From the NCBI GenBank assembly GCA_035610835.1, contig CM069454.1, forward strand, positions 67,590,291 to 67,654,290: DNA of 64,000 bases, given 5' to 3'. The notes under the pieces are model-generated. The model was not told the DNA's origin, did no database searches, and saw nothing but the letters and a program-made list of their open reading frames with translations. Positions 44,476 to 57,385 of the stretch are shown here, one piece after another; the stretch's first letter is position 1; every line of letters begins with the position of its first letter. The translations under genes were made by a program, and so were the position numbers. This DNA is from Ophiura sarsii. Taxonomy: Eukaryota > Echinodermata > Ophiuroidea > Amphilepidida > Ophiuridae.

Positions 44476-44949
44476 AAGTGAGCGCGGACGGGACGGGAGA
44501 GTATGATAAATGTAGATAAAAATCATTATTATTTATTCGGTTTCTCATACATCACAGTAATGTCATAATTGTATTATCTCTGTACAAACGGTACCGTTAT
44601 TTTTTACCACAGGAGAAAATAATAGGCCTAGGCCTTTCTAAACTTATTTTGCGTCACGCGACTTTTAGCTAATTTTTAAGTTAGCATGCGATCCGACACG
44701 GTTGAAAAATAGCCAAATAAATTGCGACACACGACATCTCGCGAAGACGAGCCGACAGCCGTGTTATTTTGTCAACCCATGACAATGTAACATGTAGACG
44801 GTAGACCCCTTTACTTCGGAAAATAGCCCCCCCATCCACTTATTCTTATTCTCCGGGCTTATTCTCTTCCCCTTTCTATCTGTTTAAAATTGTAATGGGG
44901 GGGGGGGGGGGGGGGGGCGAGGCATAAGACATGTAAGATAGTCACCAAT

Positions 44950-45171
44950 TAAAACAAAATACGACAGCAGATTTTTCAGAAACCTTGAACTAACTTTCAT
45001 GTGTATTCCAAGGATAACTGAACAAATAATAGGCACGTTTGTACTTATTTGAATGCATTTCACATGGTTATTCCAAATATGGTAAATGACATTCAATAAT
45101 GTTGACATTTTTGAAACATTTTATGCTATTTTGGATTGTCGTCTGCAGACGCTTGCCGCGTGGAAAGTGTT
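44950..45171 (-). mobile_element. AACACTTTCC-family MITE, 5'-truncated, reverse orientation
   Basis: It ends GTCTGCAGACGCTTGCCGCG and TGGAAAGTGTT. It carries the middle segment GTTTGTACTTATTTGAATGC typical of the family. The outer left end is not found. Confidence 0.65.
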
Positions 45172-45177
45172 AAAAAA

Positions 45178-45360
45178 CAAACGTTTTACGATAAACGGGT
45201 TGCATAAACGCTACAACGTGTTGATACGTTTATTAACTGTTATCAAAAACGTGTTTATACCAGCAATCATGTGTTTATAATTGTTGGTATCATACGTTTT
45301 TGATATAACAGTTAATGTTGTAGTGTTTATCAATAGTCAAACATTTGTTTTTACAGTGTA
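45178..45360. mobile_element. Small imperfect inverted-repeat element
   Basis: ATTAACTGTTATCAAAAACG near 45233 is mirrored by CGTTTTTGATATAACAGTTAAT near 45294. Outer parts pair weakly (AAACGCTACAACGTGTTGAT / TTGTAGTGTTTATCAA). Confidence 0.5.
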
Positions 45361-46759
45361 TAGTCAGATCAAAGACAGTAAAGTGGTTGGTCAGACTCAG
45401 ATAGAGAGTTTCGAGACCAAGGATTTAACCCCCGTCCAAATCAAACAATAAATACGATTCGTGCTGGCCGAAACAAAACAATCATCATTAAATGATTAAA
45501 GAGCCTATAGATAGGAAAAGGATTGTCCATGCAAGGATTACTTTCATGGGTTGTCGGACGGATTGCGGGACGGATTGTCAATGATGAACTGTTATTTTAT
45601 AATGTATTTATAATGAAATTTCCTTTATAATTACCATCATAAGTTACTAATCGGAAGCGAGTTCCCGTTCTTTTGGGTGATTTAAAATTATTATTTTGGT
45701 ATTGAGTCAGGATAAAGGCGCATGGTTATTTGGCGGCAATTTATTAAGCGGAGTTCTGCACTTTTCAAATGCTGCGACAGCTCAACTAAACTGTCTGCTG
45801 TTCGAACATTGCGTCGCGCGGTGGATCTTCCCGTGCGTAATACTAAACGCGCCGCTTAAGGGGGCTGTCAAGTGTCAGAAATAGCTTCATATATTATAAA
45901 AGTATACATTTTCTTGAAGGAAAGGGTTCAATAAATCTAACCATAAACATGAAATTGCTCTAAAAAAGGACCGTTTTGGAGAAAATCATAATAAACGAGA
46001 ATTTTGACCAGTCTTCAATTCGGATGACAAGGTAACCAAAAATATATTTTCTGAAAATCTGTCCTTTTACAACTTTTGTAATCTCAAGAAAATTGCCCGG
46101 GCTCCATTTTTGTTGTTGTTGTGATATAGCCGCGACGTAGAATATTCGCGACGTAGACCGAAAAACAAGAGAGCGCAAAACAATGTCTATGTAAACAAAG
46201 GCCAATCTTACGATCATTTAAATTTCAGTTTTCTTCCAATTTCTTCACATTGAATCTGATAGTCTATTCGATTGTTCATAATAGTATAAAGGCTTATACT
46301 CGCCTTTTAGGTCACACGCCCGTGTATTCCGTGAACATTTTTAAATGGTAGAAAATGTCAATATTTTTACTAAATCGATGTTTTCTAGAAGTTCAAATTT
46401 GAAGGAAGTTTTACGAATTTTCAGACAACATAACTAAAAATATATCAAACTATCAGGTATGCTTTTACGGACTTTTACTACCATTTCTCATTTTTTCAAT
46501 TATGGATTTTAAACTCGAGATATGCATCCATTTCCAAAAAAGTACCGTGGCCAATTTTTTTAATTTATTTATGTTGTCTAAAAAATGTGGATTACAAAAT
46601 AGCTTTTGGGTTAATTTCTCAAAATGCAGTTTATTTGGTATCACATTGATATCACCATTGGATTCCTTATCAAATTTCCTTTCTATAAATGTATACTTGT
46701 ATGTACTTATATCTAATATTCTCGAACTTAGAAACAAAAGTTGATCATCAAAATAAAAG

Positions 46760-47165
46760 GGTTGACACTTCCCGTTCAGGGTGTATTGCCCTAGTCGATC
46801 CCCGCTATGTCCGCTGAGCCGTTACGTGAGCGATTCCGCGTAAAGTAGTAAAGACGGCGTGCGTAAGTTCACGGTGTATTGCCCCGTAACTGACCCCCGC
46901 TACGCTTGCTTAGCCGTCCGTGAGCGATTCCCCGGGCCCCGTGATCGTAGTAAAGAATTCCGTAAAGAAGTAGATACGGAAAGGCGGCGGCGTGCATAAG
47001 TTCACGGTGTAATTGCCCTGTAATCGATTGCCGCTATGCTCGCTGAGCCGTTCCGTGAGCGATTCACCGGCGCGGCCCCATATTTTAGTAAAGTAGTAGA
47101 TACGGAGACGTGCATATAGTTCAGGGTGTATTGCTCTGTAATCGATCCCCGCGTTACCCGCTGTG
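46760..47165. repeat. Degenerate tandem repeat, about four copies of roughly 90-135 bp
   Basis: Each copy has GTTCA-GGTGTATTGCCC, then TCGATCCCCGCTATG, CGCTGAGCCGTT, CGTGAGCGATTC and AAAGTAGTA. Copies start near 46775, 46868, 47003 and 47122. It is more GC-rich than its surroundings and lies directly inside the right GTTTCATCCC cluster. Confidence 0.65.
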
Positions 47166-47559
47166 ATGTGTGCTATATATCGAGCGAATCAATGGACTAT
47201 CAATGGTTTGTACTGGTATGAATATTACACGGGGATGAAACGACCATGGGATGAAGGGGTTTTGGGTCGAAACGACCATGGGATGAAATGGTAAAGGGTC
47301 GAAACCGTTCTGGGATGAAACGCGGTGGGATGAAACGACCTGAATTCGTGTAGTAGTAGTCTCAGATGAGCTCAGTTAGTTAGTCAGTACAGTAGCTCTA
47401 CGAACATGACGAAAACTAGCTACGAAATGAAGCATAGACAGTCCATGTGGCTGATTTATGTGTAGCAAGAATAGGGCAGTCGAAATTCAAGCCAGTATTT
47501 CTTGGAAATAGTTGCTGGTTGAGATATTTTTAAATATATCTTGGTTGAACAATAACCCT

Positions 47560-47705
47560 AACATGCCTAACCATCGAGGAACCTTTTCCAAAGAATTGGT
47601 TTTGCGCAGCCAAATAGCGAGGGGAAAAAGTGCCCCATTCCCTGGGGGCTCGAACCCTGGACCTCTGGGTTCAGAGCAGTGTGCAATATATCCAGTATCA
47701 CATAG
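47560..47705 (-). mobile_element. tRNA-derived SINE copy (family 2)
   Basis: The minus strand has GGTTCGAGCCC (B box) and an A-box-like TGTGATACTGG. The adjacent segment CCAAATAGCGA-GG...AAAA-TGCCCC is shared with 51555-51720. The two copies flank the LINE at 48.0-51.1 kb. Confidence 0.6.
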
Positions 47706-48038
47706 CGAAATGCTACATAATTTTGAAGAATTGCTAATCAATTTCCCAATTGTATCGCATACAGATGTGATGAAATGCTATGCAATATTTGGAATTGCTA
47801 CACAAATAAAATTGTATATATTGCATACTGGTTCAGAGGTAGGAATGTTCATATCATTGACTATAGAGGGCGACATATTTGACCAAAATATGTAGAAAAC
47901 TCATGTTTACCTCTTTTAAATTCAGCGGAAAAGTACGAAACTGCTGGGATGTATTCACTGATGTATAAATAACCCCACACAAGCAACTAGACATCATGAA
48001 AGTAAACCCTTAATTTACCTTGACCACTCTGGCTACAT

Positions 48039-48880
48039 GTGGAGCTTGACCACTCTGGCTACATGTGGATCTGTCAAACCTGTGGAGTTCCAAACTACTC
48101 CAATCTCAGCCTGTCCAATAGCCACCCAGTAGAGCTGACAAACAGCTTTAGCAGTCTTGACTCTGTAGAAACTGGTGACGACTTCAATCCAATACATTTC
48201 TCCTCACCAAAGCATACAAACAAAAAAGACAACAAAACAAAACAACACCGTGGGCCACTTCGAACGCTCGTCATTAACTGTCAAGGCCTTAGATCTAAGA
48301 AGGAATCCCTTGCTACTTGTATAGACACACATCAACCGCACATAGTCATCGGCACAGAATCATGGCTTGACGGGACAATACAAAACAGTGAAATTTTCCC
48401 TGACAACTTTACGGCCTTCCGTAAGGACCGTGAATCTGGAAACGGAGGAGGTGGAGTCTTCATAGCCCTACACAATGATCTCCTCGGAACTCACCAAGTT
48501 GAGATGAACGCAGGCAATGAATCAATATGGGTCAATATACAGATCAAAGGCTGGGAAGAACATGCTCATAGGAGCTTTTTATCAACGCCCAAATGAGAAA
48601 AGTCAGAAATACCTGGAAGAACTGATCTCGTCACTGAACAAAGCAAAGGCTCACAAGAAAACTTCAATTTGCCTCGGTTGGAGACTTTAATCTTCCAGAT
48701 ATAGACTGGACACGCTCTCCTTAAAACCAGGATGCAAATATCCTAGAGTAGCAAACAAACTACTGGAGCTAGTGAAGCACTTCTCACTTGAGCAGGTGGT
48801 CAAGGAGCCAACAAGACTCAACAATATCTTGATCTATTCTTCACCTCAAATCCTGCCCAAATCCTGAAATCCACAACTGT
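48039..48880 (+). pseudogene. LINE N-terminal and endonuclease part, frameshifted
   Basis: It begins near MWICQTCGVPNYSN (a C-x2-C zinc-finger-like lead-in common in this LINE group). It then reads LVINCQGLRSKKESL (endonuclease motif with Asn), IVIGTESWLDG (catalytic Glu) and GGGGVFIALHND. The frame shifts near 48565. GDFNLPDIDWTR (catalytic Asp/Asn) is at about 48676 in another frame. Frame breaks follow near 48720 and 48825, before GIGDHDGIP (catalytic His) at about 48888. The protein is not restorable from one frame. Confidence 0.85.
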
Positions 48881-51074
48881 GCCAGGTATTGGAGATCATG
48901 ATGGGATCCCCATGATAGACATGTCATCTTCACCATGGAACATCAAGTCCAAACCAAGGACTATCTACCAATACAACAAGGCCGACACTGACAAAATCAA
49001 AGCAGACATGAAATGCCTTAGCGATACCATAGTCAACAGAGACAACTCGATACATAATCCTTACCAAATTTGGAAGGAAATCAAACAGAGTATCAACAAG
49101 ACTATGAAAGCTAACATCCCAACCAAAGTTGTCAGAAAAAGGCATCAGTCGCCATGGATTACAAGGTGCATAAGAAGCGGACTTCGCAGAAAGCAACGGG
49201 CCTTCAACAGAGCAAGGAAATCCCAGAAGGATAGTGACCGTGAAAAGTTCACCAAAGTTAGGAAAGAGGTACAGAAAGCAACTAAAAGGTCATACTTCGA
49301 ATTCGTCCGTAACACTTGCCTAGGATCTCGTAAGCAATTCTGGGGGTTCGTCAAGAAGATGAAGTCTGAGCCCAGCGGCATTCAGAGCCTTAGAGAGAAT
49401 GGCCAACTTAAGTCAGACAGCAAAGCCAAAGCAGAAATACTTAACCGTCAGTTTGAGTCCGTATTCACAAAGGAACAGCCAATGAACGAGATGAAAGACG
49501 AAGACACCAAAACGTGGCCTTCAATGCCTGACATCACCGTAATCACTGATGGTGTAGTTAAACTTCTCAAAGCTCTGAAAACAAATAAAGCTTCTGGTCC
49601 TGACGAAATACCTGGCCAGATTCTCAAGATGGCAGCCGACGAGATAGCACCTGCACTGACTGTGTTATTCAACATGTCAATAAACACAGGATCCCTACCG
49701 CAGGACTGGCTCACTGCAAATATATCACCTATATACAAAAAAGGGGACAAATCGACACCTTCAAACTACAGACCTGTGTCCCTTACATCCATTACATGCA
49801 AACTACTTGAACATATAATACACAGTAACGTCATGAAACACTTAGACAGACACAAAATACTGACTGACAAGCAACATGGTTTTCGAGCGAAGCATTCATG
49901 CGAAACACAACTATTACAAACAGTACATGACCTAGCTCACTCACTAGACAAACGAAAACAAACAGACATCATAATTATGGACTTTTCAAAAGCATTTGAT
50001 TCGGTCCCTCACAACAGACTCCTTTATAAACTCCGCAAATATGGCATCACAGGACATCTACACTCATGGCTCACTGAATTCCTCACTAAACGCACACAGA
50101 GGGTGGTGGTTGATGGGGAGCAATCTGAATGGGTTAACGTTCAGTCTGGCGTGCCTCAAGGCACTGTCTTAGGCCCCTTACTCTTTTTGCTCTACATCAA
50201 TGACCTTCCTCTAAACATAAACTCTGAGGTCAGGCTTTTTGCCGATGACTGTGTCATGTACCATACAATCACCAACGACCAAGACGCAGACACATTACAA
50301 CATGACCTACATACACTTTCACATTGGCAAGATAACTGGCAGCTCAAATTTAACCCTGACAAATGCCATGTACTCAAGGTCACTCACTCAAAGACGCCTA
50401 AACAACATACATACACACTTGGCAATTCAACTTTACAGAAAACACATTCACACACATATCTGGGTGTTGAACTCTCTAGCGATCTTAAGTGGACAAATCA
50501 CATCAACAAAGTCACTGCCAAAGCCAATAGGGTTCTCGGGTTTGTCCGCAGAAACCTTCACCCTTTACCACGTGATCTGAAAGTTACTGCCTACCAGACT
50601 TTAGTGCGTCCACACCTCGAGTACTGTGCCACTGTCTGGGACCCATACACACAAGACCAGATTAAGCAAATTGAAAGTATCCAACGTAGGGGGGCTAGAT
50701 TTATATTCAATGATTACAGATGGACCAGCAGCGTTACTGGCATGATGAAGGAATTGAAATGGGACCCACTAGAGCACAGAAGACGCACAGCTAGGCTTGC
50801 CATGCTGAATAAGATCACGCGGGGTCAGGTAGCCATTCCGGCACAAAAGTTCATTCAACCGGTCCAAACACGCAGTTCTTCTAGACTAAACCACAGTCAA
50901 TCAATCACACAATTAACCGGCAAGAGCAATAAATATAACAACTCTTTCTTCCCGCTCACTATCCGTCAATGGAATCAACTTCCTGAAAACATCGTAAACA
51001 TCAATAATCCCGAAACATTCAAGACCAACGTTGCCGATTTCATCAGACGCAACGAAGCACTTACGCAAGACTAA
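48879..51074 (+). pseudogene. LINE reverse transcriptase, 731-codon open frame
   Basis: Ordered motifs: NKASGPDEIPGQILK, NYRPVSLTSITCKLLEHII, KQHGFRAKHSCETQLL, DIIIMDFSKAFDSVPH (catalytic Asp), SGVPQGTVLGPLLFLLYIND, VRLFADDCVMY (catalytic FADD), LKFNPDKCHVLKVT and YLGVELSSDLKW. The C-terminal domain has RRGARFIFNDYRW and PLTIRQWNQLPENIV. The RT itself is uninterrupted, which suggests a fairly recent insertion, but the endonuclease upstream is broken, so the element is probably dead. Clade is jockey/CR1-like; finer placement needs a tree. Confidence 0.88.
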
Positions 51075-51297
51075 GAACAACATATGCGCACACCATATCA
51101 TCTCGTTTGGCTTCTGAAGGAAGCGTTGAGATTATCATTCAGATTCTAAAATGGTTTTAAAATGTGCATGACTTAAACTACTTTTGGTTATAACTTTTTT
51201 ATTATTCAGCCTGCAGACAAGGTTGAACCATCATTTTTTATTGTAAAGTACTTTGTTTCCATGTATTCCATTTTCAAAGAGATAATTTTATTTTCAA

Positions 51298-51345
51298 AAT
51301 TTTATGAACATACCTATCAGAGGCAGACGATCTACCGCTAGGCCA
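51298..51345 (-). mobile_element. tRNA-like SINE fragment
   Basis: On the minus strand, CTCCGTGGCCTAGCGGTAGA then TCGTCTGCCTCTGA is a tRNA-like 5' half with an A box (TGGCCTAGCGG). The B-box half is absent here. Confidence 0.5.
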
Positions 51346-51399
51346 CGGAGGGAAACCATGATGGCGGAGTATATTCCGCCCTGTACATACCCTGGGGCC

Positions 51400-51730
51400 A
51401 TTATTTCATCAAAAAACTGCCCAGCCGGGTGACACAAGCACACGGCATCGTAGTAATTTGTAGTACTCAAGAGTGTTAAGGGTTAATGAGACCAAAATTA
51501 GAAAAAAAATGAAAAAAGAAAAATAGTGAAAAAAATCGCTCCATAAACCCTAACCCCGAGGCACCTTTTTCAAAGATTTTGTTTGCGTCCAAATAGCGAA
51601 GGAAAAAAATGCCCCCCCCCCCCCCCCGCGGGGCTCGAACCCCAGACCTCTGGGTTCAGAGGCAGATAAACTGCCGAGCCGAGTGACACAAGCACACCGC
51701 ATCGTAGTAATTCGTAGTACTCAAGAGTGT
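51400..51730 (-). mobile_element. tRNA-derived SINE copy (family 2) with duplicated end
   Basis: The minus strand carries GGGTTCGAGCCCCGC (B box) at about 51630-51645 and a tRNA-like 5' half ending near 51700 (CGGCTCGGCAGTTTATCTGC). The outer segment GAGTGACACAAGCACACCGC then ATCGTAGTAATTCGTAGTAC occurs at 51678-51730 and, slightly changed, at 51427-51475. A C-run of 16 sits at about 51611. Confidence 0.6.
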
Positions 51731-51870
51731 ACCCAAAATATTCTGTCAAAAATTAATTGAAAGATTGTTTATGCCAAAAAATACCTCTTATTAAACGGCC
51801 TGTCATTGGTTCATTTGGGAATTTACAGGGTTCAAACTTCTATTATTAATAGCTCTGGAAAGCCCTGACC

Positions 51871-52235
51871 TTAAAGGTAGATGACCCGATCACATTTTCG
51901 AAACACAGAATTATTTCAAACATACGGAGATTTTCATATCATATGAAAGCTCGTATTTTTCTCATCATCATACTGAAATTTGACGGCCTAAATCGGTATA
52001 ATTACGGAGAAATCGATGAAATAACGGCGAATTACCGCGAATGGTGGTATACCACCAATATAGTTTGTGTACAACTCAATGGGTACAGTTCACAGCATCT
52101 TGTGCGTCTAAAATAAGAACCATTAGAGCTATGCAACTCAAACTTTGGAACACGACTTTTTTAAGGATGACCTTTCATGTAGAATAGAAAACTTCAAGTT
52201 GAAAATCGGAATGTGATCGGGTCATCTACCTTTAA
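51871..52235. mobile_element. 365-bp MITE flanked by TTAA (piggyBac-like)
   Basis: The ends are AGGTAGATGACCCGATCACA and its perfect reverse complement; each is preceded or followed by TTAA. TTAA targets are typical of piggyBac-type elements. No transposase. Confidence 0.75.
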
Positions 52236-52889
52236 GACCATACCAAATTTGCGATAGGGGATACAATTTTAAACCCGTGGAGATGATGATGTAAACAAGG
52301 TTATTTCGAGACATTTCAAGACATTTTTCCTCTCTTTGCGTTCATTTCTTGAGATGTAAGAATAAAATGCCCTCTCTAAAAATTACTTAAAAAACATATT
52401 TAGACCCAAAATATTTTCTTGATACTTCGGAATGTGATAAATAGTTTATCTTTCCGAAATTGAAAATATTTCATTTTCGACCTCCCCTTGTCAAATCGAC
52501 TATTTCAGGCCATAAATCAGAATCAGCCCCAGCGACTTCACGCTCATTTTGTCGTGCCAAGTCACAAATGTTGATGAAAATATCCGACCATCGGCGATGT
52601 TGACTCATATGCTTTCATTCCATAGCTCTCGTACAGAGAGCGGGGATTCAGAGCTATATAAAAACAAGCATAGACAACCGGCATCATATTTTAACTGTTG
52701 CGGGAATAGCATCCGAATAGAGTGATCCAAATTTAAGCCAGTATTTCTTGGAAATTCATAAAGGTTGAGATATATAACCAAGGCATAAATATTAATTGAA
52801 CATCATTAGATATCACTTATTATATTTTCATCAATATTGTTCAACTTTTCTGAACAGAAATGGTTTAGGATAGGGTTATTTATGTGGTA

Positions 52890-54375
52890 CAAGTAGCGGT
52901 GGGGTGGGGGGGGGGGGGGGGGGGGGTAATAAAGCAATCTTCGGTGGGGGGGGGGGGGGGGGGGTAATAAAGCAATCTTATTTCTTTGCCAAACAACCCA
53001 AGGGACCAAGGGTTAATAAAGTAGCCACGGAAAATGGTTTAGGAGGGTTATGATTCTAAATCAACCTGGTTGGTATTATAGTATGGGGGGGGGGGGGGGG
53101 GCTGAGGGTCGGTTGATAGGGGGTTTATGTGGTTTCAGAGGTACATGTACTGAGGGTTAATGATGCGGTTTGAGAGGTAGGGGTTAATGAAGTAGCCACG
53201 GTAAATGGTTTAGGAGGGATATGGTTATAAATCAACCCGGTTGGTGGGGGTGTGTGTGTGTGGGGGGGGGGGGTGTATGTGGTTTCAGAGGTAGGTAATG
53301 TGGCATAACCATGTGGGGGTTGTAGGGGGTTTATGTGTTTTCAGAGGTAGGTAATGTGGGGGTGTGTGTGTGTGTGTGTTTGTTTGTTTGTTTGTTTGTT
53401 TGCTTGTTATCCTTATTTCTCCGTTAGTTTTGATCAAAGTTGAGCGTAATTTGCATTTAATTTTGAGGAAATAACGGGAAGTATGTTAAAGTTTATTCCA
53501 GTGAAATTGGTTAACAATTGGCTCCAAAAACAGCAAAAACCCTTTCAGATTTGGCTCATAATGCCACTAGAATTGAACAACATTGTGTGTTGTGCGTACT
53601 ACCGCGTTATCATACCGTGGTAACGCGTCTCGTGCATGTTTGCGCAAGGGCTTATTGCCGCGGCACTATACGCACTCCTACACAAGGCGCATAAGCCACA
53701 CGGGAAATGTAGGTCTGTTAGGCGTATGTGGTGTCATGTCGGGTAGGGGTAAACCGTAAAACCACGGGAAATGGTTTAGGATAGGCCTAGGGGTGGACGT
53801 GGTACAAGCATGCAAGTAGCAGGGTGTTTATTGGGGGGGCGGGGATTACGTTAATAAAGCAATCTGATTTCTTTGCCAAACAATCCAAGGGACCGAAGGT
53901 TATAAAGCAGACACGGAAAATGGTTTAGGAGGGTAATGATTTTAAATCAACCTGGTTGGTATAGTATGTGGGGTGGGGGGCAGTGTCCGAATTAGAAAAT
54001 AAAAGTAACCTGCACAACAGCAATATTTTCTAGAAAAATGGATTTTCCCCCTTAAAAATGGCTGAATATCACAATTTAACATGCACACAGGCAAATGTTT
54101 ACATGCACAGAGCCAAAGTTACATGCATTTGTGCATGTAAAACCCCTCTATTTCGAACACTGCGGGGGGGGGGGGGGGGGGGGGGTGAGGGGCAGTTGTA
54201 GGGGGTTTATGTGGTTTCAGAGGTACTCTGGGTTAATGATGCGGTTGGTGTGTGGGTGGGGGGGGGGGGTTGTAGGGGGTTTATGTGGTTTCAGAGGTAG
54301 GGACGTAATGTGGCATAACCATGTGGGGGGTTTATGTGGTTTCAGAGGTACAGTAGGTAATGTGGCATAACCATC
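52890..54375. repeat. G-rich degenerate repeat region
   Basis: A segment with GGGGGTTTATGTGGTTTCAG-AGGTA recurs about six times. AAATGGTTTAGGAGGG and AATAAAGCAATCTTATTTCT also recur. They are separated by G-runs of 10-25. A (GTTT)n and (GT)n stretch lies at 53356-53402. The plus-strand Gly-rich frame at 54095-54370 is a product of this composition. From 53403 to 53790 I see nothing else. Confidence 0.75.
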
Positions 54376-54409
54376 AAGTGGGGACCCGAGCATAGCAAGG
54401 GTACGCCAC

Positions 54410-54950
54410 TAGTGTACTTTTTTGGAAGGGATTTGGGTCAGAGAATCCATTTTTGGCATCAATTTTGACAACAAATGTTAAATCACAAAAAATCACTTTT
54501 TGGACCAAATTTATTTGGAACAAGCTAACAAAATTCTTTTTGAGTAATTGAGTAAAAGAAGCCCCAAATTGCTTGATTATACTCTTAAGACACTTATCTA
54601 GTGCCGATTTTCTCATTTTTTCTTCTAAAGCTGTATTTTTGAAATTTTAATCAAAAATGGCCAAAAAAGTGAAAACAAATGAAGAAAAAAAATCAAATTT
54701 TTGACGCTCTCTAAAAAAAAAAAATATGAGAAAAAAATATGAGAAAATCAGCACTAGATTAGTGTTCTAATAGTATAATCAAGCACTTTTGGGCATTTTT
54801 TACTAACAAATAATTTTATCAGCTTGTCCCACACTAATTTGGGTCAAAAAAGTGTATTTTGTGATTTTCTCAAATATTCAACATTTTGGTCAAAATTGAC
54901 ACCAAATTTGGATTTTCTGATGTATTTACTTTCCAAAAATGTACTTTTAT
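54410..54950. mobile_element. Imperfect palindrome of about 540 bp
   Basis: The left arm (54410-54640) and right arm (54735-54950) are diverged reverse complements, for example CTTGATTATACTCTTAAGAC vs AGTATAATCAAGC, and TTTTGGCATCAATTTTGAC vs GTCAAAATTGACACCAAA. It fits an old foldback MITE. Confidence 0.65.
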
Positions 54951-55435
54951 ATGCATTTGATTAATAGTTCAATAATTACAGTACTTGCAAAAATCAAATA
55001 ATCAAATCAAAAACTTCCTTGAGTTGAGTCCCCCCTTAATTAACTATTATACCTACTTGTACTTGGGTCATCCTAAGTGCCCTTCCCCAAAGATTATTGT
55101 CACCAGGTTTGATTGAGATTGATGTCTGATTTTTCATATGAGAGCATTGAGCAGTCCAACCTAACCAAATGTGTACCGTCATGGCAAAAAGGTGCAGTTT
55201 CCTCCAAAAAGTTGAGATTTTATTACCAGCTAAAGGAGAGCTTTTAAATGCTTTAAAATGACACCTTGTAGTCAAGATTGGACATAGCTTTCTGATTTTA
55301 TGAAGAAAAACTATTGTAAAATTTGCTTTTTCCACGCCTAATTCCATCAATATCTCAAAATGCATTTACTGACAACTGCACTCTTTTGCCACGACGATAC
55401 ACAAATGGACTTACCAAAAGGGAACACACCTACAT

Positions 55436-55462
55436 GTACCCCCCCCCCCCCCCCCCCCCCTC
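55436..55462. repeat. C-run followed by (CACA) repeats
   Basis: About 22 C residues, then TCACACACACCCACAC. A short low-complexity tract without evident function. Confidence 0.8.
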
Positions 55463-56044
55463 ACACACACCCACACAAAGCATTAAAACAAAATTATCCC
55501 CTTCTGGCTATTTTAGCCAGGATAAAAATGCATTCATTTTATGTCAAACATTATATCTCAAGTTTTCTAGAAGGCACCACATTCGGAAACAATGTTTTGT
55601 AACTCAATTTATTACGCATAAAGAAAATGCCAAGGGAAACCCAAATCTGTGGACCGAGTTGCCTTACAGCAGGCCTTCTCAAATGGTGGCGCGCATTGCA
55701 TCAGTCCAAGTGGCGTGCGGAAGGATGCATGAAAAATAAATTTTAAAAATAAATTAAAAAAAGAAAAAGAAATATATCCCCAACTTCAACCAGATCGCAA
55801 GAAGCAAGAGGAGCCACTTCAGCCACTAACTGCAGTGATTATGAAATGATTATGATTATTAGTAGTAGGCCTATTGATTATCACTACATTTGCTGCTAGG
55901 CCAAGTGATAGCTTACGATTTTCTTGACTATAATTAAATTTTAAAAAAGGAACTAGAATGAATTAATCATTCATTTATTTGTTTAAATCTTGCAGAAGCA
56001 ACAAAGCCTCCCACGACTCCAAGCGTAATATATTTAACCTTAAC

Positions 56045-57385
56045 TTACCTGGATCCTACATTACAACAATGCCTATTATCATCGTTCCGGTAGGACACAC
56101 TATTTATCAAATAGAAATCAACCAAAACTACAAACCTGTTTAATGATGTACAGGTTGTCCCAATGAACTTGATTAACAAAATTAAAGCACGGGTTATTCT
56201 TTTCATTCCCTTGCCTCCACGTCCCACACCCGACATAATGTGATGGCTACCCAAGTTCCGGTATACATGTAGGACGCACTATTTATCAAAAAGAGATCAA
56301 CCAAAACTACAAACCTTTTCAATGATGTACAGGTGTCCCAATGAACTTGGTAAACAATAAGTAAAGCACGGGTTATTATTTTCATTCTCTTGCCTCCACG
56401 TCCCACATCCGGAAAATTTTCTAGCATCGCTTTAATTAGCTTTTCAGACTGTAACCATTTCTTAAAGCGATACCCAATAGTGTTGAAGAATTATACGTGT
56501 ATTACAGCATAATTGTGACTGTGTATTATAGCTGGGAGTACACATGTTGATTAGGTTGGTTACTTTTTATGAGTTTCAAGTTTCGAGTTACATTTATCGA
56601 GTTTCGAGTTTCTTTGTACGAGTTTTGAGTTAATTTGTTCGAGTTTCGAGTTAATTTGTACGAGTTTCGAGTTAATTTGTTCGAGTTTCGAGTTACATTT
56701 TTCGAGTTTTATTAGTAGTAGGCCTATTGATTATCACTACATTTGCTACTAGACCCGGGGGGGGGGGGGGGGGGGGGGTAGTCGGGTATAATGTTGTCAA
56801 ATCATCCATTTTCGACCACAACCCTAGCTTTTCATTATTTTCATTCCCTTGCCTCCCGTCCCACATCCGACATAATGTGATGGCTACCCAAGTTCCGGTA
56901 TAGGACGCACTATTTATCAAAAAGAGATCAACCAAAACTACAAACCTTTTCAATGATGTACAGGTGTCCCAATGAACTTGGTAAACAATAAGTAAAGCAC
57001 GGGTTATTATTTTCATTCTCTTGCCTCCACGTCCCACATCCGGAAAATTTTCTAGCATCGCTTTAATTAGCTTTTCAGACTGTAAGAACCATTTCTTAAA
57101 GCGATACCCAATAGTGTTGAAGAATTATACGTGTATTACAGCATAATTGTGACTGTGTATTATAGCTGGGAGTACACATGTTGATTAGGTTGGTTACTTT
57201 TTATGAGTTTCAAGTTTCGAGTTACATTTATCGAGTTTTGAGTTTCTTTGTATGAGTTTTGAGTTAATTTGTTCTAGTTTCGAGTTAATTTGTACGAGTT
57301 TCGAGTTAATTTGTTCGAGTTTCGAGTTACATTTTTCGAGTTTTATTAGTAGTAGGCCTATTGATTATCACTACATTTGCTACCA
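56045..57385. repeat. Tandem segmental duplication with GAGTTTCGAGTT microsatellite
   Basis: A block of about 515 bp (56233-56752) is repeated at 56872-57385 with few differences. A third, shorter and more diverged copy of its first 170 bp lies at 56045-56232. Each long copy ends in a run of GAGTTTCGAGTTAATTTGTT units, then TAGTAGGCCTATTGATTATC. That last segment also occurs at about 55861, suggesting a series of duplications. The insert at about 56751-56830 (CCCGGGGG...TATAATGTTGTC) recurs at 62719. Confidence 0.8.

Larger units (their letters stand above)
41364..47341. mobile_element. 6-kb interval bounded by inverted clusters of GTTTCATCCC
   Basis: At the left (41370-41481) about seven motifs of the type CGGTTTCATCCC occur. 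At the right (47225-47341) about six of the complementary type GGGATGAAACG occur. The outermost motifs, GTCGTTTCATCCC and GGGATGAAACGAC, are perfect mirrors. It looks like a large non-autonomous DNA transposon with repeated subterminal motifs. No transposase was recognised inside. It begins about 110 bp into the gene 2 intron. Confidence 0.6.
48000..51145 (+). mobile_element. Decayed jockey-like non-LTR retrotransposon
   Basis: It encodes a zinc-finger-like lead-in, an APE endonuclease broken by frameshifts, and a full-length RT. The 5' edge shows a short duplication of GACCACTCTGGCTACATGTG (48021 and 48047). A poly(A) tail is not obvious; the 3' end is about 51145. The element lies within the presumed gene 2 intron. 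Confidence 0.85.
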
